Source: a virus
Length of the DNA stretch: 21,926 nt
Virus record (IMG/VR): IMGVR_UViG_3300001472_000018
Span: 35,321-57,246 of that record
Reading direction: 5' to 3' (one strand)
In this document: one piece after another, positions 13,836 to 20,821 of the stretch
Layout: each line of letters begins with the position of its first letter
Position numbering within the stretch: the stretch's first letter is position 1
Notes under the pieces: model-generated
What the model was told of the DNA's origin: nothing
What the model saw: the letters and a program-made list of their open reading frames with translations, nothing else
The model's database searches: none
Position numbers and translations under genes: made by a program

Positions 13836-14387
13836 ATGGCTACAGGATATTGGAGACTTAAAGCGGTGTCTGGCAACTTTCAGTTGTTCGATCATCTGCC
13901 AAACGCCACTACGCGGACAACCCTCATAGTGAAGGTTACCATTCCTGGAGCCACAACGGAAGAAACTTTATCTGCTGGCATTATAGGCGGCGCTGGAGAC
14001 TATACGTTGGCTAACCCTTGGTCCAACCCTGTGAAAATCGAACCGGCTGATGTTACGGCTGAAACCGGTTCGACTTTCAGGGATGGGATCTATAGGTTTA
14101 ATATTTCCTTTGTTATTGGGAGTGATACGTATGCGTTTGATGAACGCATCTTGTATATTCCTATTATTGATGCTGCTATTAGCACTAAGCTCGATGCATA
14201 CCTCGCAGGAGTGTGTGACAAGTGTGCTAACGGTGGTTTGTTAGATACCCTGCAAGAACTTGTTTCGCTACGGCAAGGTGCTCAGCTAGATTTAAATGCT
14301 GGACGTAATACTGCTGCTGCAAAAAAGGTTACCTTAATGTCCAATATCTCTACAGGGGCATCATGCAACTGTATTTGCGGTTGCTAA
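13836..14387 (+). CDS. Structural-module protein with cysteine-rich C-terminus, 183 aa
   Basis: Residues 1-110 look like a beta-sandwich (WRLKAVSGNFQLFDHLP, TLIVKVTIPG, YRFNISFVIG, ILYIPI). A helical part follows (111-165) with QELVSLRQGAQLDLNAGR. The cysteines are confined to the C-terminal third: C127-DK-C130, then C177, C179, C181 and C183 in CNCICGC, ending the protein. Six cysteines in this spacing suggest metal binding or a crosslinked clamp, but no zinc-finger family fits exactly. It lies between the abundant-protein candidate and a large Ig-like protein, with one base to the next start (TAA-T-ATG). A connector or fibre-base role is inference. Confidence 0.6.
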   Translation: MATGYWRLKAVSGNFQLFDHLPNATTRTTLIVKVTIPGATTEETLSAGIIGGAGDYTLANPWSNPVKIEPADVTAETGSTFRDGIYRFNISFVIGSDTYAFDERILYIPIIDAAISTKLDAYLAGVCDKCANGGLLDTLQELVSLRQGAQLDLNAGRNTAAAKKVTLMSNISTGASCNCICGC

Positions 14388-14388
14388 T

Positions 14389-16005
14389 ATGATTTTACTC
14401 GCCACGGATTATAGTTCTACAGCAGAATTAACTGCAGCTATTGATACATACTTGTCTAATGCAGCTGACATTTATGTGACAAAAGCCACGTACGATATAA
14501 GCCGAGACTGCGATCAAACAGATTTCTTTATCAATGTCTTGCATCACCAGGTAAAAAATGGTTACCAAGACAGAGAGCTATACTCTGGCTTTGACGACTA
14601 CGTAACCCCGCCTCCTGTACAAGCTATTAGTTATTTAGACGGCTTTAATATTACTTATGGTACTCAGCCTGCGACTTACACGGAAGGTGCTGCTGTTACA
14701 ATAACTGTAATTAGCGGTAACTCTGCTGTACAGATTCTTAACACTGATATTACATTAACTTTTGGTACGGAGGTATTCACGGTTACAGCTAATGCTCAAG
14801 GCATTGCTACTTTTACCTTTACCCCTACTACTCAAGGTCCTGTTACAGTTACCTCTGCTTTGTCTTCAGCAGCATCTAATGCTATTGCCCTCGGGTACCA
14901 CGGAGTAAATGTAGATACGTCTACCTACTCTATAGACTCGACTGCTACTTACGGCTTGACTTTGAATTCAGGCATTCTAGCTGTAGGAGACGGGAATACT
15001 CCGACTGGTTTTGGCGCCATAAATGTCAACGATTTAACAAATGCGCTAACCATGAGCGCGAGTAGCCGACTACTGTTTACTAAGCATGCAACTGTTGAGA
15101 TAGGGAGTCTCTTTTATAACCCTGGCGTTGGCGGTACGTTAAGTTACACCATAACGCCAGTTGCAGGAGACTACACTTTTGGCGCTATCTCTGGGCAGTC
15201 AAAAAGCATTGATAATTTGCGTTACAACTACGCAATTACAGACAGTGATGGCTCTCCCTCGTCTACAATAAGTTCTCTTATAACTCATGCTGCTAACACT
15301 TTAGCTGCAGATGGTTCATTTACAGGCACCATTCCTATTTCGGCTGCTTTTAATAATCCGTTGTTAGTAGTATTCGCTTTAGCAAATGCTTACAATAAAG
15401 CGGTTATAACTGCTGCTAATTTAACAGGTTTACAGGCTACAATTAGTGCCAACGATTCTTTTGAACCAGGGGACACTGTGGTTGTAACAGTTAGTGACGG
15501 AACGGGAGATGCAAATGTTACTGGAAGCCTTTTGTACTTAGAAGGGTATGCTACTTCTGCTTTAACCGGCACCCCCTTAGTGACTACTTCGGGATTTGTA
15601 ACTGCTACTAATGCGGGAACGTTATCGCTGGCTATTCCGAGTACACTGGACCAAGACCTCTTCTTAAAGACGGGTTATACATTTTACAATGTAATAAACT
15701 CTGTTACTGTAGCATACATACCAGGAACAATTGCTGATGTAGCTTCGATAATGGTTATTACTACAAACGTAACTTATTACACTGCTGTAGGTCAAACTAT
15801 TACAGTTACCGTTACTATGCAGGGAAGCAATAGTCGCACAGCTTATAAACTTACTTTACTTGCCCAAGAAGTAGGCACAAGTAATTTACATACAGTTGCG
15901 ACAGCTGACCAATCCAGTGCTGTCTCTTACACCTTTCAGCCGAATTCTGGCGATCTTACAGGCACAAAATCAATTGTGTTAAACGCCAGTTTAGTAGCAG
16001 TCTAA
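14389..16005 (+). CDS. Large Ig-like tail or appendage protein, 538 aa
   Basis: The N-terminal about 75 residues are mixed helical, with a single cysteine at residue 41. The segment at about 86-169 (FNITYGTQPATYTEGAAVTI to VTVTSALSS) has the strand pattern of an Ig-like domain of the bacterial BIG type. The remainder is a long series of beta strands rich in T, S, V and N, with further Ig-like repeats likely near 445-538. There is no signal peptide. It resembles phage appendage proteins rather than enzymes, and no catalytic motif was found. It is probably co-translated with the upstream cysteine-tailed protein (one-base gap), and the two may form one assembly. Position and composition support a tail or fibre role; the exact role is unknown. 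Confidence 0.6.
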   Translation: MILLATDYSSTAELTAAIDTYLSNAADIYVTKATYDISRDCDQTDFFINVLHHQVKNGYQDRELYSGFDDYVTPPPVQAISYLDGFNITYGTQPATYTEGAAVTITVISGNSAVQILNTDITLTFGTEVFTVTANAQGIATFTFTPTTQGPVTVTSALSSAASNAIALGYHGVNVDTSTYSIDSTATYGLTLNSGILAVGDGNTPTGFGAINVNDLTNALTMSASSRLLFTKHATVEIGSLFYNPGVGGTLSYTITPVAGDYTFGAISGQSKSIDNLRYNYAITDSDGSPSSTISSLITHAANTLAADGSFTGTIPISAAFNNPLLVVFALANAYNKAVITAANLTGLQATISANDSFEPGDTVVVTVSDGTGDANVTGSLLYLEGYATSALTGTPLVTTSGFVTATNAGTLSLAIPSTLDQDLFLKTGYTFYNVINSVTVAYIPGTIADVASIMVITTNVTYYTAVGQTITVTVTMQGSNSRTAYKLTLLAQEVGTSNLHTVATADQSSAVSYTFQPNSGDLTGTKSIVLNASLVAV

Positions 16006-16018
16006 TAAAATAAGAAAA

Positions 16019-17245
16019 ATGGACATTCTTGCATTAGTTAAACAGTACTGCAAGAATCACCGAAATGAGACACACGCGCGTATCGCTTCGCTGATTCTTG
16101 AAGAAAATCCAGGAGTTGAGCTGTCACATCGCTCGCTACGACGAGCGGTGGCTAAAGAGCGCAAGCCCGTTCCAGAGGTAACTCAAGATATTTCTCCGCA
16201 AGCAGCTAGCTTTACCTATAAAGGTGCTGATCCTATTAACAACTTAGACGAAGCCTTAGAGTACTTTAAGGTAGACACTTCTAAGTGGGAAGTTGCTCGG
16301 TACACTTGCAATAGTTGGGAATCCCAAACTAAGACAGGTCCTATAACCATGCACCAGGTTAAGGTTCAACTTGAGCCTAAAACTGTAGAAATAGATCTTG
16401 AAGGAGTTATTGAAGATTTGCGCGAAACTCTAGATGGGTTTCAAATCAATCGCGGACCTGGAAGCAATACAGCGGTTCTCGCTCTCTCAGACTTCCATAT
16501 AGGAGCTAAAGTAGAGGCTATGGGCAACACGCCTGTATTTGACGTCAAGACCGTTGTAGCACGCTTACAAGAAGTCGCTACTCAGGTAAACTCTAAACAG
16601 TATGAAGATGTTTACGTTTGCCTTCTTGGGGATTTCATTGAATCTTTCACAGGGCTTAACCATATGTCTACATGGCACGAGCTTGAGCATAAGGGACACG
16701 GCACTAATGTTATTATCCTAGCTTATAATATCATTCGTAGATTCTTAACGAGTCTTGACAATGTAGCAGGCGTATATATCGTTAGTGGTAATCACGATAG
16801 GGTTACCATGAAGATGGAAGGAGACCCATATGGTTCAGTAGCAGGACTTCTTGCATTTATGCTGAAAGAAAACACTCCGTTGGATATAAGACACAATGCC
16901 GTACTTTTGGGAATAGAGATAGATAGTATCTATTACATCCTTACACACAACCATTTTGGAGTGTCTAAGGGAGACTTAGGAAAGGCTTTCTGGGAGCATG
17001 GACGGCAAGGCGTATACAATGTTATGCTGGGCGGTCACTGGCACTCGCGGAAAGGAAAGCGGGTCTATACCACTATAGACGAGAAACAAGTTGATCAAGC
17101 AAACTACCGGCAGCTAGCAGTTGCTCCTTTGTTTACGGGTAATTTTTACTCGGAAAGCAACGGGTGGAATAGCTCTGCTGGTTATACTGTAATTGTAAAT
17201 AACGGACAGGGGAAACCCAATGTCTTTGAATACGTTTTATCCTAA
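16019..17245 (+). CDS. Calcineurin-like metallophosphoesterase with N-terminal helical domain
   Basis: The catalytic domain (about 150-375) contains the full metal-binding set: D158-x-H160 (LSDFHIG), G204-D205 (LLGDFIE), G257-N258-H259-D260, H310 (LTHNHFG) and G339-H340-W-H342. It should therefore hydrolyse phosphoesters with two metals. Residues 1-48 look like a small helix-turn-helix domain. The linker contains LDEALEYFKVDTSKWEVARY (76-95), a segment I associate with phage metallophosphoesterases. Family members act on DNA ends (SbcD/Mre11), cyclic nucleotides or proteins; the substrate here is not evident. No SbcC-like ATPase is present. It sits among fibre genes and its stop overlaps the next start (TAATG), so it is expressed late and may be a virion component or act on the host during assembly. 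Confidence 0.88.
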   Translation: MDILALVKQYCKNHRNETHARIASLILEENPGVELSHRSLRRAVAKERKPVPEVTQDISPQAASFTYKGADPINNLDEALEYFKVDTSKWEVARYTCNSWESQTKTGPITMHQVKVQLEPKTVEIDLEGVIEDLRETLDGFQINRGPGSNTAVLALSDFHIGAKVEAMGNTPVFDVKTVVARLQEVATQVNSKQYEDVYVCLLGDFIESFTGLNHMSTWHELEHKGHGTNVIILAYNIIRRFLTSLDNVAGVYIVSGNHDRVTMKMEGDPYGSVAGLLAFMLKENTPLDIRHNAVLLGIEIDSIYYILTHNHFGVSKGDLGKAFWEHGRQGVYNVMLGGHWHSRKGKRVYTTIDEKQVDQANYRQLAVAPLFTGNFYSESNGWNSSAGYTVIVNNGQGKPNVFEYVLS

Positions 17246-17634
17246 TGTCTGCAGGTAAATACAACTTTGTAGTAGAGCAAGGATCTCAACATGAGGTATC
17301 CTTTCGATATAAGCTAGCGGATGGCAATTACCAGAACTTAGATAGCTTTCGAGCTAGGATGTCTGTTAAAGACCATATCACCGATACGGCATATGTGTAT
17401 CGAGCTACTAGCGATGCTTCTAGTGACACTGGTTATAATGTACATTTTGTTAAGGCTGCAAGTCAAGGGACTGCTGCAAATACAGGTAAGTTTACTTTAA
17501 CTATTCCTGCAGGTACTACGAGTGCTTTTACTTTTGGGCAAGGAGTTTATGACTTAGAGTTAGTAAGCAATAGTGGGGTGGTATCTAAGTTGCTTGAGGG
17601 AAAGTTTAAAGTCAAGCCTCAAGTATCTGAGTAA
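17245..17634 (+). CDS. Small beta-rich phage structural protein, 129 aa
   Basis: The order of motifs (YNFVVEQGSQ near residue 6, then FRARMSVKD, then a threonine-rich turn, GKFTLTIPAGTTSAFTFG, and YDLELVSNSGVVSKLLEGKF near the C-terminus) matches a common family of small phage virion proteins. In that family an N-terminal EQG segment precedes a beta-sandwich ending in YDLEL...LLEGK. The family is usually encoded with tail or fibre genes, often as an adaptor or baseplate-like piece; the precise role is not known to me. Both junctions are TAATG overlaps, so it is coupled to the phosphoesterase before it and the 343-aa protein after it. Confidence 0.65.
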   Translation: MSAGKYNFVVEQGSQHEVSFRYKLADGNYQNLDSFRARMSVKDHITDTAYVYRATSDASSDTGYNVHFVKAASQGTAANTGKFTLTIPAGTTSAFTFGQGVYDLELVSNSGVVSKLLEGKFKVKPQVSE

Positions 17635-18665
17635 TGCCTAATAAAGTTGAAATAACTGAAGCAGGTAAAAATATCGTACAGATATCTACTAGTCCTACTA
17701 CTCTTGCTATTACCGAAACTACTCACACGGTAGAAATAGCCGCTTTGACCCGTGCCGTAGGTAATGCAACCTTAACCGGAAGTATCGATATAACGAATAC
17801 AATTGGAGACGCTATTGCTGGAGGTACCTATGCATCAGGAACAACTTTAGAGGCTGTAGTAAGAGATCTTATCGGTCCTTTCTTAGAGCCTAGTTTTTTA
17901 AGTGTTTCTTTCTCAGGTACTGGTGCTCAGCAGTCAGACGGAGAAAACCTTTTGGTCGAGTGCGGCAGTGCTGCTACTGTTTCATCAATGCTTATTACTT
18001 GGGCCAACCCTGAGAACTTAGATGACGATACCAATCTTGTAATTACAGACACTGCTGTTGTAGGAGGAAGTAATGGAGCAATGGTAAATCAGGATATTGC
18101 CAATTATGGGGCTTTAAACGTACCGCATAATCAACTCATTAATTATGTTGTTCCGGTTCAGACTTCTCCCATAAGCCGTAGTATTACGCTTACAACCGGC
18201 TATTTAAATAACAATGGGGTTGGATCAGTTGTAGCACTTACGAAGACTGTAAAGATTCACCATCGTAACGCTGTGCTTGTTAGAACGGGAACGGCTGCTA
18301 CAGTAGTTTCTGCAGGAAGCTTCACTGCTTTTTTAAACGCTTCAACGGCGGTAGTGCAAACACTTGGAGTAGATCAAACTCAGGCTTCTCAAAATATGTC
18401 TGTAAATTGTACTTCAAATACAGGTAATTCAAGTAACTTTACATACCTCTTTATGCCACTTGCGGCTTCTTTAGGAGAGGTTGCGGCAGAAGTGAACGTT
18501 AGGGGTGTAGCAGACTACACCGACAGCTGGGTGTTAGACGATAACAGCGGTAACGGTTATACTCGAACCATTGGAACAGCGTCTCCTTTATACAAAATTT
18601 ATAGAAGCATTCAACCCGGGGCATTTGACTCGGACATTACTTTGAACATCGAAATCTTACATTGA
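17634..18665 (+). CDS. Beta-rich tail or fibre protein with N-terminal repeats, 343 aa
   Basis: The N-terminus has two short similar strands, VEITEAGKNIVQIS and LAITETTHTVEIA (residues 4-36), a pattern seen in marine phage fibre proteins where it forms stacked beta structure. Residues 45-85 contain a repeated-looking stretch leading to VVRDLIGPFLEP, which may be a trimerisation or attachment segment. The rest is beta-rich with N, T and S and no catalytic motif. The C-terminal part, with YLFMPLAASLGEV and a final LNIEILH, may be a globular tip. It lies before the main fibre genes and is coupled to them (TGA-T-ATG). A base, neck or side-fibre role is inference. Confidence 0.55.
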   Translation: MPNKVEITEAGKNIVQISTSPTTLAITETTHTVEIAALTRAVGNATLTGSIDITNTIGDAIAGGTYASGTTLEAVVRDLIGPFLEPSFLSVSFSGTGAQQSDGENLLVECGSAATVSSMLITWANPENLDDDTNLVITDTAVVGGSNGAMVNQDIANYGALNVPHNQLINYVVPVQTSPISRSITLTTGYLNNNGVGSVVALTKTVKIHHRNAVLVRTGTAATVVSAGSFTAFLNASTAVVQTLGVDQTQASQNMSVNCTSNTGNSSNFTYLFMPLAASLGEVAAEVNVRGVADYTDSWVLDDNSGNGYTRTIGTASPLYKIYRSIQPGAFDSDITLNIEILH

Positions 18666-18666
18666 T

Positions 18667-20802
18667 ATGGCAATCAAATTTGGAGACACCCTTGAAAATC
18701 AAAACACCAGCTACCCTATTGTAGATGTAGTTGGGGATAATATTGCGGGTGTGCATATTGTATCTGCTTTTGACAATACTCAGTTAGCTGCTATTCCAGT
18801 CAACGCTCGCAGACAAGGTTCTATTGTAATCAATACCGCTGACGGAAAGGTCTACATCTTTAAAGGCGGGACTGTTACGGGCAACGATAACAACAGCAAT
18901 GCGTGGGGCCATGCTGCAGGCACAAACTGGGTACCTGCAGGTAGCACTACTTTAGGTACTCCAACAGATGGAGACTTGACTGATGGTAACCCGGCAATCG
19001 GATCGTTTACGGCGAGCACGACAATTGTAGATGCTATCGATTTATTGAATGAAACGCTGGGTTCTTTGGTTCCTACAGCTCCAACAGATTGGAATACATT
19101 TGAAAATGGCCTAGCTGCAAGTGCATTTGGAGTTCAGGCTAGTGCTAATGCTCGCCTTACTCCGAAGGACAGCAGTGGTAATAATATCACGCATGCAACA
19201 AATAACAGTGGCGCATCATATACAGCGGGTAGTGGCAGTAACACAGTAAACTGGGAGACTGATACTTCCATTAATGCAGAGTTTAGCCCTGGTTCTGTTG
19301 GGTCAGAAGGAGATAATGATCTAGCCCCTACTGTGCTAACCTTCCGACTGAACGACGAGTCTGTAACGCTAGCGTCCACTTCCGCAACATCTGCAACCTT
19401 GGCTGCTAACCAAAATACTCATGGAGGAGCAATTACTTTAGCGGTAACTTATGGCAACTTCCCAACTACAGGTGACTCTGCAGGATTCTATCAAGGAATA
19501 GATAAAGTAGAACTAGATATTGGGGCCTCTCTTCTGCAAGGATTCCACAAACTCACCCTTGAGGATGCCTCCAACAATGGCATAAGCAATACTATTTATA
19601 GAGCACCTAGCTCAACCGATATTTCTGTTACTGCAGTTGGGGTTGCAACAGACGCTGGAGATAATATTTATATGAGTGGTCAAAAGTTTTGGACCAGACC
19701 AACATACCTACCTAGCGCAGTAGCAGTACAAACAATTATACCGTCATCCGCACTGGTATACGGCGCTACCTCAAGCGCAACTAATAATACCTTCTTGACG
19801 TCCACGAATGGAGATATCTTTCCTGCACTAGCTTCTAAAAGCTACACAGATATTAGTGGCGTTACTTCTGTAGACGATTTACGTTTAAATCAATCTGTTA
19901 CTTTTGGAAATTCTGACTATTCTTCAGTTACGGCTGTCGCAGGGACGAAGGGATTTAAAGATTTGAATGGTGTGAGCAACAGTAATGTTCCTAAGATTAA
20001 CGGTCTTTCTATACATGGTAATGATCTTAACAACAGAGTCTCTGCTGCAGGCGCTAACTATGCTTTTTGGGATAAAGGCAGCGTTGCACAATCGCTTGCA
20101 AACCTCTACCCTTATGAGGACAATTTGTATACCGACTTGCACTCAACCGATAATGAAGGTGAGCGCGTAGTTGACCCAGATGCTATTACTGGTACTTATG
20201 TAGACAATCCAAGTGACGCAGTATCAGCTTATACTCTATGGAGTCCCCAGTACGGTAACAACACTAGTGGTTCTTTATCTCTAGATGCACAGGATGCTAT
20301 TACCTGTATTAATTCTGCAGGCACTTCTTTAGAGTGTGCTCATGAACTGCGCAACTTTACTAGCGGATATACGTTTGCTGCATCTGCACAAAACTTTAGC
20401 GGTCGTACAAGTGGTACTGCCCAATACGTTACTTATCGCTTCCCTATCAATGGGACATCTGTTGCAACTGTTTACTTGAAGTTTCAGGGAGACTTAGACG
20501 GAGGTGGTGACGTCTTCATCAAAATCTTTGACGGTGCTGGGGCCACAAACCTAGAAGGAGCTAACTCTTCTACAGGAGGCTGGATGCCAGCTACTTTAAA
20601 TGGTACCAGCAATGGTAATGTACCAGTAGGAGGGTGTGCTTCAGGAACGCCTCTTTCTAAAACAGCAACAAGCTTACAAACTGTAGCTCTTAATGCTGGA
20701 GGGGCACGATGGGAAACCGGCAGTGATAATTTTATCTATGTACGAGTCAAGCTAAAAGCAGGTGACTACGTGCGTAAAATCGGACTGTGTGCTACGGCCT
20801 AA
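18667..20802 (+). CDS. Tail fibre / receptor-binding protein candidate, 711 aa
   Basis: The N-terminal about 95 residues (MAIKFGDTLENQNTSYPIVD, then an RRQGSIVINTADGKVYIFKG stretch) resemble the anchoring region of marine phage fibre proteins, which attaches the fibre to the virion. The middle (about 130-450) is a long beta-rich shaft with Ig-like strands. The C-terminal region has YVTYRFPINGTSVATVYLKF followed by GGWMPATLNGTSNGNVPVGG and a late cysteine motif GGCASG, a pattern I recall from distal domains of marine virus proteins. Such a protein would recognise the host surface. No hydrolase residues were recognised. It starts one base after the preceding stop. Confidence 0.65.
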   Translation: MAIKFGDTLENQNTSYPIVDVVGDNIAGVHIVSAFDNTQLAAIPVNARRQGSIVINTADGKVYIFKGGTVTGNDNNSNAWGHAAGTNWVPAGSTTLGTPTDGDLTDGNPAIGSFTASTTIVDAIDLLNETLGSLVPTAPTDWNTFENGLAASAFGVQASANARLTPKDSSGNNITHATNNSGASYTAGSGSNTVNWETDTSINAEFSPGSVGSEGDNDLAPTVLTFRLNDESVTLASTSATSATLAANQNTHGGAITLAVTYGNFPTTGDSAGFYQGIDKVELDIGASLLQGFHKLTLEDASNNGISNTIYRAPSSTDISVTAVGVATDAGDNIYMSGQKFWTRPTYLPSAVAVQTIIPSSALVYGATSSATNNTFLTSTNGDIFPALASKSYTDISGVTSVDDLRLNQSVTFGNSDYSSVTAVAGTKGFKDLNGVSNSNVPKINGLSIHGNDLNNRVSAAGANYAFWDKGSVAQSLANLYPYEDNLYTDLHSTDNEGERVVDPDAITGTYVDNPSDAVSAYTLWSPQYGNNTSGSLSLDAQDAITCINSAGTSLECAHELRNFTSGYTFAASAQNFSGRTSGTAQYVTYRFPINGTSVATVYLKFQGDLDGGGDVFIKIFDGAGATNLEGANSSTGGWMPATLNGTSNGNVPVGGCASGTPLSKTATSLQTVALNAGGARWETGSDNFIYVRVKLKAGDYVRKIGLCATA

Positions 20803-20821
20803 TCCTTAATATCTACAAACA

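Noticed and set aside
16019-17245. Phosphoesterase as an SbcD subunit of an SbcCD nuclease
   Set aside because: No SbcC-like ATPase lies nearby, and the enzyme sits among fibre genes. A DNA-end role remains possible but cannot be claimed.
17527-17534. TACTTTTG inside the 129-aa gene (another copy near 19900)
   Set aside because: It matches the -7 consensus but encodes Thr-Phe-Gly within genes and is not near a start codon. It serves as a reminder of the chance background.
1334-20802. Possible TAG stop-codon reassignment as in some crAss-like phages
   Set aside because: The 24 complete genes end in TAA (20) or TGA (4), none in TAG, but the late genes are full length without in-frame TAG, so the standard code explains them.
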